Assembly: GCA_964017045.1 (NCBI GenBank)
Contig: OZ024811.1
Coordinates: 7,713,674-7,777,673 of the forward strand
DNA: 64,000 nucleotides
Direction of reading: 5' to 3'
Source of the DNA: Omphiscola glabra
Taxonomy: Eukaryota > Mollusca > Gastropoda > Lymnaeidae
Made by a program: the position numbers and the translations under genes. Shown one piece after another: positions 50,601-56,604 of this stretch (position 1 is its first letter; each line of letters begins with the position of its first letter). The notes below the pieces were generated by a model. The model did no database searches and was not told the DNA's origin. It saw only the letters and a list, made by a program, of their open reading frames with translations.

Positions 50601-50651
50601 ATACATGAATGGCCTTGGATAAAACGGGTACGTGTGTGATGATGAAAACAT
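20632..50651 (-). CDS. TCF4: E-protein (class I bHLH transcription factor), gene span of the short isoform
   Basis: Orthologue of the TCF3/TCF4/TCF12/daughterless family (symbol given for the family; one invertebrate gene usually stands for all). E proteins bind CANNTG E-boxes in the nucleus as homodimers or as partners of tissue-specific bHLH factors. The coding exons listed below join in phase from an ATG at 50651 to TAG at 20632; choosing one exon at each alternative position gives 1491 nt, 496 aa, close to the vertebrate short isoform TCF4-A (511 aa from memory). Landmarks in order: VYSPGP exon, [33 protein letters not shown] helix, acidic Lys-rich segment, basic region [11 protein letters not shown], helix-loop-helix, and [17 protein letters not shown] after it. 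Activation domain 1 at the N-terminus of long isoforms is not in the window. Identity is very secure; exact exon use needs transcripts. Confidence 0.93.
20946..20973. repeat. (TA)n microsatellite
   Basis: About 14 TA units in the last intron of the E-protein gene. Confidence 0.95.
21054..22026. mobile_element. DNA-transposon-like element with 6-bp target duplication
   Basis: Ends CAGAGCTGTTTACCCTC and AAGAGTAAACAGATCTG are inverted repeats; both are flanked by TATCAG (21048-21053 and 22027-22032), a perfect 6-bp direct repeat. It holds a right-arm copy of the palindromic MITE (21169-21447) and short open frames without recognisable transposase. A copy of its left end is at 39728-39835. It sits in the last E-protein intron, only about 40 bases from the donor at 22064. 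Confidence 0.65.
21169..21447. mobile_element. Palindromic MITE, centre and right arm, nested
   Basis: Begins CTACCACAAATGACATCTGA at the element centre and runs to GGTACCCGGGTACAAATAGC CACTTCG. It matches the 10040-10472 element from the middle to its right end and is inserted in the element at 21054-22026. Confidence 0.8.
22065..22180 (-). CDS. TCF4: E-protein exon after the helix-loop-helix
   Basis: Acceptor ATTTTTTCAG, then 116 nt beginning at phase 1 and giving [18 protein letters not shown], the block found directly after helix 2 in all E proteins, then a variable [20 protein letters not shown]. Donor AAG|GTCAGT at 22064 is phase 0; reading on gives VSDF and a stop. Alternative use of this donor would make two C-termini. 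Confidence 0.93.
22455..22600 (-). CDS. TCF4: E-protein helix-loop-helix exon
   Basis: Acceptor CATGTACAG before 22600, donor AGAG|GTCAGA at 22454; 146 nt. It encodes [16 protein letters not shown] (end of basic region and helix 1), a loop [10 protein letters not shown] and helix 2 [20 protein letters not shown]. The dimerisation core is conserved. GQM instead of the usual GRM and a Cys in the loop are small deviations. The basic-region start comes from one of two upstream exons at 23774 or 24261. Confidence 0.96.
22807..23028. mobile_element. Short hAT-like MITE in an intron
   Basis: Ends CAGGGGTGCCCGA and TTGGCCACCCCTG are inverted (about 10 of 13), a common hAT terminal form. 222 bp, no coding. 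No convincing target duplication. Confidence 0.5.
23774..23857 (-). CDS. TCF4: E-protein basic-region exon, version A (NNARER)
   Basis: 84 nt between acceptor GGGAAAGCAG (pyrimidine tract weak) and donor GAGAG|GTGAGAG, phase 2 in and phase 2 out. Encodes [17 protein letters not shown] then [18 protein letters not shown] is the usual E-protein DNA-contact sequence, with the invariant Glu-Arg. It lies 403 bases downstream of a second exon (24261-24350) with the same phases and nearly the same protein end, so the two look mutually exclusive. Using both would stay in frame but double the basic region. Confidence 0.92.
24261..24350 (-). CDS. TCF4: E-protein basic-region exon, version B (NNNRER)
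   Basis: 90 nt between acceptor CACTTTACACAG and donor GAAAG|GTACAC, same phases as version A. Encodes [19 protein letters not shown] then [11 protein letters not shown]. Over the last 17 residues it differs from A by one residue, the Asn that replaces Ala just before the invariant Arg-Glu-Arg. Seven codons in this stretch differ silently between A and B, which points to an old duplication kept by selection. The acidic lead-in differs more. Read in transcript order B precedes A. Confidence 0.92.
25741..26610. mobile_element. 870-bp inverted-repeat element in an intron
   Basis: Starts TACATGCCAACCTGTTGGG and ends ATACAGGTTGGCATGTA: 15-base perfect terminal inverted repeat (TACATGCCAACCTGT). 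No ORF. Superfamily not recognised. Confidence 0.65.
26917..26952 (-). CDS. TCF4: E-protein 36-nt cassette exon
   Basis: Acceptor AATTTGCAG... (ATTTGCAG|AACACATGG) and donor GATGG|GTAGGC bound exactly 36 nt, entering and leaving in phase 2 like the basic-region exons. It adds [12 protein letters not shown], which resembles the Ser/Asn/Glu/Asp-rich stretch just before the basic region in vertebrate TCF12/TCF4. Skipping or including it keeps the frame. Its shortness makes this the least certain internal exon. Confidence 0.65.
27137..27278 (-). CDS. TCF4: E-protein acidic/lysine-rich exon
   Basis: Acceptor CTTTCATTCAAG, donor TTCTCG|GTAGGT; 142 nt, phase 1 in, phase 2 out. Encodes [20 protein letters not shown], then a charged low-complexity segment ending PPVKRSR. 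It corresponds to the poorly conserved charged region between the activation domains and the bHLH in TCF4/TCF12. KMEK fits an I-K-x-E sumoylation motif (IKME), a possible regulatory site. Confidence 0.9.
28335..28404 (-). CDS. TCF4: E-protein exon GSHHPPPSS
   Basis: Acceptor TTAATTTCCAG, donor ACACAG|GTAACC; 70 nt, phase 0 in, phase 1 out. Encodes [23 protein letters not shown], matching the GxQSVSSGSSE-type segment of vertebrate E proteins. It can be reached from the helix exon at 38910 or from internal first exons at 29349 and 30667, all with phase 0 donors. Confidence 0.88.
29349..29591 (-). CDS. TCF4: Possible alternative internal first exon of the E-protein
   Basis: An ATG at 29591 opens 81 codons rich in Pro, Trp, Tyr and Gln ([16 protein letters not shown], then [16 protein letters not shown]) and reaches a donor TATTGG|GTGGGT in phase 0, which fits the exon at 28404. 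The frame is closed by TAA about 50 bases upstream, and the only nearby acceptor (TATCCAG at the start) would be in the wrong phase after the 38910 exon, so an alternative first exon with its own promoter is the best reading. The other strand and another frame are also open here, which lowers confidence. I know no vertebrate counterpart. Confidence 0.45.
30667..30678 (-). CDS. TCF4: Possible second internal first exon (MMGQ)
   Basis: ATG ATG GGC CAA is followed directly by a full-consensus donor GTAAGTC, phase 0, preceded in frame by TGA at about 30700. Upstream DNA (30690-30860) is richer in CpG (TGCGCAGCGCGCC) than its surroundings, as for a promoter. It would splice to the exon at 28404. 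Only four codons are involved, so the call rests on the donor and context. Confidence 0.3.
31509..31586. mobile_element. Palindromic MITE, right-end fragment
   Basis: TTACAAACCCAACAATAATA to CTGGTACCCGGGTGCGAATA GTCGC matches the right end of the element at 10040-10472. Confidence 0.75.
31893..31970. repeat. Inverted repeat with about 20-bp arms
   Basis: AAAATTCTTCGACAGCAAAA and TTTTTGCTGTCGAAGAAATT TT face each other over a 36-base loop. No terminator context; probably a remnant of a palindromic element. Confidence 0.7.
33636..33817. repeat. 17-bp minisatellite, about 10 copies
   Basis: Unit GAGTCCTTCGTGTGGTT with C/T and G/C variants (TGTGGTC, TGTGCTT, TTTGTG). Open frames across it are a by-product of the stop-free unit. 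Confidence 0.95.
33974..34494. repeat. 20-23-bp minisatellite with sub-blocks, left part
   Basis: Evolving array: first CCCAAGTAAGTGAGTGTCAT A units (about 34013-34110), then CCCCAAGTTGGTGAGTGTC and finally CCCCAAGTTGGTTGGTGTCA T. It stops at 34494 where an LTR-like element is inserted and continues at 35541 (CCCCAAGTTGGTTGGTGTCA) to about 35585. Long open frames over it are not genes. Confidence 0.95.
34495..35540. mobile_element. Probable solo LTR, 1046 bp, inserted in the minisatellite
   Basis: Starts TGTTGAGATCC, ends ATATTTAACA, so TGTT...AACA ends. GTTGG lies on both sides (34490-34494 and 35541-35545), a perfect 5-bp duplication, and the minisatellite resumes in register after it. There is no gag/pol coding; AT-rich DNA near 35280-35330 could hold the polyadenylation region of an LTR. 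This fits a solo LTR of a Ty3-like or related element. Part of the duplication evidence is softened because GTTGG is common in the array unit. Confidence 0.65.
35541..35590. repeat. Minisatellite, right part after the LTR
   Basis: Two more units of GTTGGTGTCATCCCCAAG, then degenerate copies. Confidence 0.85.
35591..36613. other. Intronic stretch, no gene seen
   Basis: Contains C-runs at 35881-35902. AACAGATGTGTTGAGGCTC and AACAGATGTGTTGAGTTGA near 36285-36322 are a short duplication. Open frames lack coding character. Confidence 0.4.
36614..37713. mobile_element. 1.1-kb inverted-repeat DNA element
   Basis: Left end GGGGGCGTCCATTAATTAAG and right end CATAACTTATGGACGACCC are imperfect inverted repeats (GGGxCGTCCATxA). 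Inner ends carry C-runs. A minus-strand stretch around 37060-37245 reads CKICNIYFC...[10 protein letters not shown], possibly a zinc-knuckle-like piece of a decayed transposase, but no intact ORF exists. Confidence 0.5.
37814..37947. repeat. 22-bp minisatellite, 6 copies
   Basis: Unit TGTGACCAACAAGGTGATCT GA; one unit has ACTAAAAAGG instead of ACCAACAAGG. Confidence 0.95.
38713..38909. repeat. Duplicated donor-flanking sequence and 40-55-bp repeats
   Basis: GTAATACTGAATGTTTAATAG ACA-type units occur three times (38731-38825). Next to the exon end, TTTACTCACCATATGAGATG stands at 38901-38920 and CACTCACCATATGAGATGTAA at 38874-38894, so the splice donor CATATG|GTGAGT is present twice. A more decayed copy (ACTCACCATGTGTGATGTG) is at 38713-38731. 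Confidence 0.8.
38910..39095 (-). CDS. TCF4: E-protein conserved-helix exon, version 1 ([12 protein letters not shown])
   Basis: Acceptor TGGATACAG, donor CATATG|GTGAGT; 186 nt, phase 0 at both ends, 62 codons. Starts [20 protein letters not shown], almost the same as vertebrate TCF4/TCF12 ([19 protein letters not shown]), the amphipathic helix in the region mapped as activation domain 2. The rest is Pro/Gly/Met-rich ([16 protein letters not shown]). A second exon with a similar helix lies upstream at 41266-41322. Use of the duplicated donor copy 30 bases on would hit a stop (MVSKH*). Confidence 0.93.
39728..39835. mobile_element. Left-end fragment of the element at 21054-22026
   Basis: CCTGTTTACCCTCAAACTCC, then AAAATCATACAATATTGTCTC AAAAT, repeats the first about 105 bases of the element at 21054 with scattered changes. 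The other end is not here. Confidence 0.7.
41266..41322 (-). CDS. TCF4: E-protein conserved-helix exon, version 2 ([12 protein letters not shown])
   Basis: Acceptor TAAACCACTAG, donor TTGGAG|GTAAAT; exactly 57 nt, phase 0 at both ends. Encodes [19 protein letters not shown], clearly a divergent copy of the start of the exon at 38910 ([19 protein letters not shown]). It lacks that exon's Pro/Gly-rich part. As both are phase 0, a transcript could carry either one or both helices in series. The pyrimidine tract of the acceptor is modest. Confidence 0.85.
41813..41895 (-). CDS. TCF4: E-protein exon PPSQQWNRS
   Basis: Acceptor GTTTTCTCTGACAG, donor TCTTTG|GTAAGC; 83 nt, phase 1 in, phase 0 out. 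Encodes [27 protein letters not shown], matching the vertebrate pattern (W.R.....SS.xYE..LHSL) just before SRMEDRL. Its phase 0 donor can meet either helix exon. Confidence 0.93.
42702..42777 (-). CDS. TCF4: E-protein exon [10 protein letters not shown]
   Basis: Acceptor AATTATTCCAG, donor ACACCAG|GTAAAA; 76 nt, phase 0 in, phase 1 out. Encodes [25 protein letters not shown]; vertebrate proteins have IYSPDHTxxSF..NPSTPVGSP at this place. Confidence 0.95.
43143..43370 (-). CDS. TCF4: E-protein exon SYHHPVSP...GKALAS
   Basis: Acceptor TTTGCTCCGCAG, donor GCCTCA|GTAAGT; 228 nt, 76 codons, phase 0 at both ends. Starts [24 protein letters not shown] (vertebrate: LSYPPHSVSP..INxSLPPMSSFHRG), includes TINGSDIM (vertebrate INGSDSI) and ends [10 protein letters not shown], which continues with IYS in the next exon. 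One of the best conserved exons in the window. Confidence 0.96.
43371..46130 (-). other. TCF4: E-protein intron, 2.8 kb
   Basis: AT-rich, with a C-run at 43886-43899 and no recognised element or ORF. Confidence 0.6.
46131..46273 (-). CDS. TCF4: E-protein exon [10 protein letters not shown]
   Basis: Acceptor CCTCAATTAG, donor GACTTG|GTGGGT; 143 nt, phase 1 in, phase 0 out. Encodes [20 protein letters not shown], then a Ser/Pro-rich run ending SNMQHHGDL. Equivalent to the vertebrate D-G.HxSSDxWSS...LHxHxRL exon. Confidence 0.93.
46956..47043 (-). CDS. TCF4: E-protein exon VYSPGPDEF
   Basis: Acceptor TTTTTTCCAG, donor TTATGG|GTAAGT; 88 nt, phase 0 in, phase 1 out. Encodes [29 protein letters not shown]; vertebrate TCF4/12 have VYAPS...(D/N)RxSPxYPSxKP...FFMQ. 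In vertebrate TCF4 this exon is the first one shared by long isoforms and the short TCF4-A isoform, which agrees with the first exon found at 50568. Confidence 0.95.
47044..50567 (-). other. TCF4: E-protein first intron of the short isoform, 3.5 kb
   Basis: Contains a G-run at 47529-47542, a (TA)n at 47753-47766 and a 38-40-bp array at 49287-49472. A minus-strand open frame around 48640-49058 was examined as an exon but lacks usable splice sites in phase. Confidence 0.5.
49287..49472. repeat. 38-41-bp minisatellite, 5 copies
   Basis: Unit TTCTATCGGACACAACAAAA plus GATAAGTTATTTGTTCA; variation mainly in the A-run length. Confidence 0.95.
50568..50651 (-). CDS. TCF4: E-protein alternative first coding exon (TCF4-A-like)
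   Basis: ATG at 50651 opens 28 codons, [20 protein letters not shown] then GSHSRYSN, ending at donor TCGAAC|GTGAGT in phase 0, which fits VYSPGP at 47043. Vertebrate TCF4-A begins with a different Tyr-rich peptide of similar length spliced to the same exon, so gene position and role agree although the residues do not align well. This isoform lacks activation domain 1. No longer-isoform exon was found further right. Confidence 0.8.
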
Positions 50652-50689
50652 TGTTGGACAATAGTGTATGACTCGATCAAAAGGTGACT

Positions 50690-50935
50690 CCAATATATAT
50701 ATCTTTTGTGTTCGAGTGACTGAATAACTCTTTTAATAATAATCGTTAACAAAATTTCGAACAACCTATCACAATGTTAAACACAAATCTATCACAACGC
50801 TATTCTAACCAAGCGTAAAAAGTGTGAAGTGCTGCTTTGTTCCTACAGGTTGTTTACAGACGTCACTTAGGTCAAGACTGATCTGCTCCACGACACTACA
50901 AGTCTTAGTGTCATCGAAACTGACCAATCACGTGA
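50690..50935 (-). promoter_or_regulatory. TCF4: Promoter region of the short E-protein isoform
   Basis: On the minus strand a TATA-like AGATATATATATTGG lies at about 50693-50704, roughly 45 bases before the ATG, so the leader would be very short if it is used. Further up are a CRE-like GTGACGTC (50859-50866) and CACGTG directly next to ATTGG (50924-50934), an E-box/USF site beside a CCAAT box. These are pattern matches only. Confidence 0.4.
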
Positions 50936-51027
50936 CAGTGTTGATTCAGAGTAATCCCAGGAAGTAAACAAACCAAGAAAGACCACTCGTGTCTGTGCAC
51001 GAGACTCAACATTTTCTCCCAAATTTG

Positions 51028-51586
51028 AAAGCGTTAACACAAGTTGTTCTATCAAAGCATTGACACAAGTTGTTCTATCAAAGCATTGACACAATTTGTT
51101 CTACCAATACATTGACACAAGTTGTTCCACCAAAGCATTGACACAAGTTGTTCTATCAAAGCATTGACACAAGTTGTTCTACCAATACATTGACACAAGT
51201 TGTTCTACCAAAGCATTGACACAAGTTGTTCTACCAAAGCGTTCACACAAGTTGTTCTACCAAAGCGTTCACACAAGTTGTTCTACCAAAGCATTGACAC
51301 AAGTTGTTCTACCAAAGCATTGACACAAGTTGTTCTATCAAAGCATTGACACAATTTGTTCTACCAATACATTGACACAAGTTGTTCTACCAAAGCATTG
51401 ACACAAGTTGTTCTACCAATACATTGACACAAGTTGTTCTACCAAAGCATTGACACAAGTTGTTCTACCAAAGCGTTCACACAAGTTGTTCTACCAAAGC
51501 GTTGACACAAATTGTTCTACCAAAGCATTGACACAAGTTGTTCTACCAAAGCGTTGACACAAATTGTTCTACCAAAGCGTTGACTA
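51028..51586. repeat. 26-bp minisatellite, about 21 copies
   Basis: Unit CATTGACACAAGTTGTTCTA CCAAAG. Variants (ATCAAAG, CCAATA, GCGTTCACAC, CAATTTG) recur in the same order in separate parts of the array, showing duplication of multi-unit blocks. Confidence 0.97.
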
Positions 51587-51599
51587 CAAAACTATGACA

Positions 51600-52870
51600 A
51601 GTATAGAATGTAGTGATATTAAATGTTCCTCTTGTTACTTCCTATAAAATTATTTGCATATTGGATTTTTTAAATCCCGAAGTTCAATTCCACAGAAATT
51701 TTTAGACAGATAAAACTGTATTGACACCTTTCGTGATAATAAGAACTAGAACTGTTAATTATCCAATTTCTTTAATTTAAACTGATGCCACTACTGTCAC
51801 TACTAGATTTATCAAGGCATAAGTCTGAAGAGACTGGATGACAGCACGCAAGCATTTTAGAACTTGTTTGACAAATCGCCAGCTACTAATGACGTCAGAG
51901 CCGGAGAGTCGCGACTAAGTTTTTCTGCACTTTCGTGACCTATAGTTGAACACACCAGAAGCAACACTTGAAGTCATCCGTCCAGTAACTAACGCATCTA
52001 CTGGGGTATATCCTCATGAACGTGTCTTTACCTCACACTACCATTGGATGACTACCAGCTCTATCTCACACTCCAGCGCTAGTTGGTTTAGTAGTGGCTA
52101 ACTTGGTCGGCATGAGCGGGGCCAGCGTGGGGTGGGGGCATGTGTTGGGAAGGTTGTGAGCACAGACTAAAATTTTAGGGGGAAAGTACTTTTCAGCGAT
52201 GTGTTTAGATAAGGGTGGGTGGGAGCGTGAGTGAGGGGTTTCGGTAGTTGTAGAGATAGAGTTTGGGGGCAAGGGGTCTTTAAGGGGGGCAAGGGGTCTT
52301 TAAGGGGGGCAGCATTAATGAAATGGCAGTAATCAGCATAGGATAGGGAGGAATCAGGAAAATACAAGTATTTGTTTCTCATGTATAGACATGATGCTAC
52401 GGTGTGGCCAATCCGTGGATGCTTGACTTATAAAAAAACACACAAAAAAAAAAAAACCACGTATTTATTCCTCATTTTTATAAATCGATTTGAAATAAAA
52501 TGACATATTAGTTTGTTTTAGTTTATTTTGTTATTTAGCATTTCACTGTCCATAGTGAGCAGTAAAAATATGTGCAGTAGGATATGTTAACAATTTAAGT
52601 CTATACACCAATACGTTTTTGTATATTATTTAACTTAATACTAATAAATTAAAAGCAAACTAGGGACGTGGCTCGCGAAACCTTTTGGGTTGGCCAAACC
52701 TATTGCACTGGAAACAAAGAATAAGAGAGAGAGATCAAAAGAAATACGTTGAGGAAAATAGAATAAAATAAACTGTGACACAGGTAGACTCAAAACAAAC
52801 AGGTAGTTTATGCTATGGTAGACAGAACGTCATGGCTGTATCTGTAGTGTCTTGTGCCGCTAGACCCCCA
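51600..52870. other. Flanking DNA, no gene seen
   Basis: GACGTCAGAG at about 51892 is a CRE-like site. 52262-52310 has GGGGGCAAGGGGTCTTTAA twice in tandem. Open frames lack coding character. Confidence 0.4.
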
Positions 52871-52872
52871 TC

Positions 52873-53145
52873 TAGACACACGCGTCTATCCTACACTGAC
52901 ATCCACACACGCGTCTATCCTACACAAACAAACACACACGCGTCTATCCTACACACACACACGTCTATCCTACACAAACAAACACACACACGTCTATCCT
53001 ACACTGACATCCACACACGCGTCTATCCTACACACAAACAGACGCGTCTTTCCTACACAAACAAACACACGCGTCTATCCTACACAAACACACGTCTATC
53101 CTACACAAACACACGCCTATCCTACACTAACAAACACACGATCAC
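52873..53145. repeat. 20-40-bp minisatellite (CACGCGTCTATCCTACAC)
   Basis: The core ACACACGCGTCTATCCTACA C alternates with spacers TGACATCC or AAACAAA, making a higher-order pattern of about ten cores. Contains many CpG and MluI-like ACGCGT sites. Confidence 0.95.
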
Positions 53146-53164
53146 TACTAACACATTTTAACGC

Positions 53165-53333
53165 ACGTGTTACATAAGTATGGGCAACATACAAACAAAT
53201 AGAGGCTACGTGTTACATAAATATGGGCAACATACCAACAGATAGAGGCTACGTGTTACATAAGTATGGGCAACATACCAACAGATAGTGGCTACGTGTT
53301 ACGTAAATATAGGCAACATACCAACAGATAGAG
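53165..53333. repeat. 42-43-bp repeat, 4 copies
   Basis: Unit ACGTGTTACATAAGTATGGG CAACATACCAACAGATAGAG GCT. Confidence 0.95.
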
Positions 53334-53621
53334 GCTAGATATAAGATAAGAAAAAAATGATAGCCTGCCATACAGCCTGTATAAAAGATAATTATATACG
53401 TAGTTTGAAGTATGCAGTAGTACTAAATTACACCCCCCCCCCCCAAAACCATGCTGCGCGCGCGAACAACCATTTCGAAAGAGCAGATAAAATCAAATCT
53501 TTTAAACATTTCGTAAACAATTTAAATATTCATTAACATTTCTTTTAATTATCCAATCCTGTGAACAGTGTTTCTTTTTAAAAACAATATTATTTAAAAC
53601 TTGACAATGCAAAGATTAAAC

Positions 53622-53912
53622 TCATTGAACCTGTCATTCACACGTGACATTGCCGTATTCATTGAACCTGTCATTCACACGTGACATTGCCGTATTCATT
53701 GAACCTGTCATTCACACGTGACATTGCCGTATTCATTGAACCTGTCATTCACACGTGACATTGTCGTATTCATTGAACCTGTCATTCACACGTGGCATTG
53801 CCGTATTCATTGAACCTGTCATTCACACGTGACATTGCCGTATTCACTGAACCTGTCATTCACACGTGACATTGCCGTATTCATTCACACGTGACATTGC
53901 CGTATTCATTGA
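53622..53912. repeat. 37-bp minisatellite, 8 copies
   Basis: Unit CATTGAACCTGTCATTCACA CGTGACATTGCCGTATT, nearly invariant; the penultimate unit is shortened. Each unit includes CACGTG. Confidence 0.97.
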
Positions 53913-54481
53913 AGCAGATTAATAACAGTTTCCACATTATATGACGGTTCAAAGATTTTCTATAGCATGTCATGGTCCAGAGAAATGTGCACGATTCCTA
54001 GAACGTGATACACACACACACATGCATTATGCACACTTCACAGTAGTACAGCCGTGGTCCCAAACCTTCCTTTCGGTCATTGCATATCTAAGGCCTTCCT
54101 AGAATACCGCGACACACCACAATTTAAACATGAAATAATACAACTGATCTACTACACCCAGATCTTGGTCTGTACTCATTGATACATGCTGAAATGTTAC
54201 CTTGGAAGTCTAATCAATTTTTAAAACAAAACAGCAATCAACATCTAGTCAAATAATTACACAGAACACGCGTGAAAAGCGTGGGATAAAAGGCTAATGC
54301 GACATGTATATATTTAACTCGTCACTTCAGAATACTCCAGAAACGATTCATTGACTGAATCAATGAGATGACGACTCTTGTGAATTTAAACATGCACAAG
54401 CACTGAGTTATTTGACATCACACCTTTGCCATTTTGCTTATTAGCCAGCCACTGTCCATTTTCTTAAATATCTTTCTCTTA

Positions 54482-54850
54482 CTGTGCCCCCAAACAATGG
54501 AATTCTCTTCCACTACACATCCGCAATATACCAACTATCACAGCCTTCAAAACTGCATTCAGAACACATCTCTTTAAACTCTACTACCCCGACTGATTCT
54601 TCACATCTGACCGATAAACGCTGCTGCTGGTCGTCGTCCATGGCTTGTCATGTAAAAGTTCTGGTGTGGATGAGGTGAATATGCATTAGATTTCGTTTTG
54701 TCTCTATACATCTGTTCTTTATTACATATATGTATTTTATGTTATTGTCACGATTATGTCTCTTTTAAAATATTTTTATGTACAGCGCGGTGAGCCTAGC
54801 CCTAGGCTGGGGTACCGCGCTATATAAGACAGCAAATAATAATAATAATA
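54482..54850 (+). pseudogene. 3' end of a CR1/L2-like retrotransposon
   Basis: One plus-strand frame reads WNSLPLHIRNIPTITAFKTA FRTHLFKLYYPD and TGA at 54594, the usual C-terminus of these reverse-transcriptase ORFs. The 3' UTR ends with a stem-loop (CAGCGCGGTGAGCCTAG ... CTGGGGTACCGCGCT) and an (AAT)n tail (54835-54855). 5'-truncated copy of a family different from the one at 6586. Confidence 0.8.
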
Positions 54851-54887
54851 ATAATATCGTTATCACCTGTTCTTGAGGGAATTTTTC

Positions 54888-55660
54888 CCCGTCGCACCTA
54901 ACATTGTCCCGTCACACCTAACATTGTCCCGTCAGACCTAGGATTGTCTCGTTACACCTAGCATTGTCTCATCACCCCTAGCATTGTCTCGTCACCCCTA
55001 GCATTGTCTCGTTACACCTAGCATTGTCTCGTCACCCTTAGCATTGTCTCGTCACCCCTAGCATTGTCTCGTCACCCCCAGCATTGTCTCGTCACCCCCA
55101 GCATTGTCTCGTCACCCCTAGCATTGTCTCGTCACACCTAGCATTGTCTCGTTACACCTAGCATTGTCTCGTCACCCCTAGCATTGTCTCGTCACACCTA
55201 GCATTGTCTCGTCACACCTAGCATTGTCTCGTCACCCCTAGCATTGTCTCGTCACACCTAGCATTGTCTCGTTACACCTAGCATTGTCTCGTCACCCCTA
55301 GCATTGTCTCGTCACACCTAGCATTGTCTCGTCACCCCTAGCATTGTCTCGTCACCCCTAGCATTGTCTCGTCACACCTAGCATTGTCTCGTCACCCCTA
55401 GCATTGTCTCGTCACACCTAGCATTGTCTCGTCACACCTAGCATTGTCTGGTCACACCTAGCATTGTCTCGTCACCCCTAGCATTGTCTCGTCACACCTA
55501 GCATTGTCTCGTCACACCAAACATTGTCTCGTTACATCTAGCATTGCCTCGTCACCCCTAGCATTGTCTCGTTACACCAAACATTGTCTCGTTACACCAA
55601 ACATTGTCTCGTCACCCCTAGCATTGTCTCGTTACCCCAAACATTTTCTCGTTACACCTA
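54888..55660. repeat. 20-bp minisatellite, about 38 copies
   Basis: Unit ACACCTAGCATTGTCTCGTC. Two main variants (CACCCCTAG and CACACCTAG) plus GTTAC alternate in patterns that repeat, pointing to block duplication. The array starts just 35 bases after the retrotransposon tail and passes directly into the next one. Confidence 0.97.
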
Positions 55661-55896
55661 ACATTGTCTCCCGACATACCATTGTGCCGTGGCACACCTA
55701 ACATTGTCTCCTGACATACCATTGTGCCGTGGCACACCTAACATTGTCTCCCGACATACCATTGTGCCGTGGCACACCTAACATTGTCTCCCGACATACC
55801 ATTGTGCCGTGGCACACCTAACATTGTCTCCCGACATACCATTGTGCCGTGGCACACCTAACATTGTCTCCCGACATACCATTGTGCCGTGGCACA
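55651..55896. repeat. 40-bp minisatellite, 6 copies
   Basis: Unit ACACCTAACATTGTCTCCCG ACATACCATTGTGCCGTGGC. Its first half is the unit of the preceding 20-bp array, so it is a two-unit higher-order repeat derived from it. Confidence 0.97.
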
Positions 55897-56099
55897 GGTT
55901 GCGGAGCTCTGGGTTATAGAAAACCTTGTTAATGTCGTAAAACTTTGCTCGGTTTCCACAATTAAAGAAAGATTACACAGGATTTAAAGAAAAAGTTGCC
56001 TAACCACCCAGTCAGTCATTTTCAGTCTTAAAAACTTTTCACAAAATCAATAAATAAATAATATAAAAGTGACATAAATGATACGACCCATACCAAGAA

Positions 56100-56604
56100 C
56101 TGAATATAAGAGTGAACTTACTTGTGAATATAAGAGTGAACTTACTTGTGAATATAAGAGTGAACTTACTTGTGAATATAAGAGTGAACTTACTTGTGAA
56201 TATAAGAGTGAACTTACTTGTGAATATAAGAGTGAACTTACTTGTGAATATAAGAGTGAACTTACTTGTGAATATAAGAGTGAACTTACTTGTGAATATA
56301 AGAGTGAACTTACTTGTGAATATAAGAGTGAACTTACTTGTGAATATAAGAGTGAACTTACTTGTGAATATAAGAGTGAACTTACTTGTGAACATAAGAG
56401 TGAACTTACTTGTGAACATAAGAGTGAACTTACTTGTGAATATAAGAGTGAACTTACTTGTGAATATAAGAGTGAACTTACTTGTGAATATAAGAGTGAA
56501 CTTACTTGTGAATATAAGAGTGAACTTACTTGTGAATATAAGAGTGAACTTACTTGTGCCTAAGACCCATACCAAGAACTGAATATAAGAGTGAACTTAC
56601 TTGT
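56100..56604. repeat. 24-bp minisatellite, about 20 copies
   Basis: Unit GAATATAAGAGTGAACTTAC TTGT, nearly perfect (two units with GAACATAAG). On the minus strand each unit has ACAAGTAAGTTC, a good 5' splice-site match. GACCCATACCAAGAACTGAA occurs before the array (56084) and again at 56566, so the boundary was duplicated. All six frames but few are stop-free; the long open frames are not genes. Confidence 0.97.

Noticed and set aside
52775..53177. Open frames of 107 and 128 codons
   Set aside because: Frame-open minisatellite (CACGCGTCTATCCTACAC).
51028..55896. CRISPR-like look of regularly spaced repeats
   Set aside because: Units are head-to-tail with no unique spacers, and the DNA is eukaryotic.
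56039..56582. Open frames of 156-178 codons, three overlapping
   Set aside because: 24-bp minisatellite divisible by three; no protein-like composition or conservation signal.
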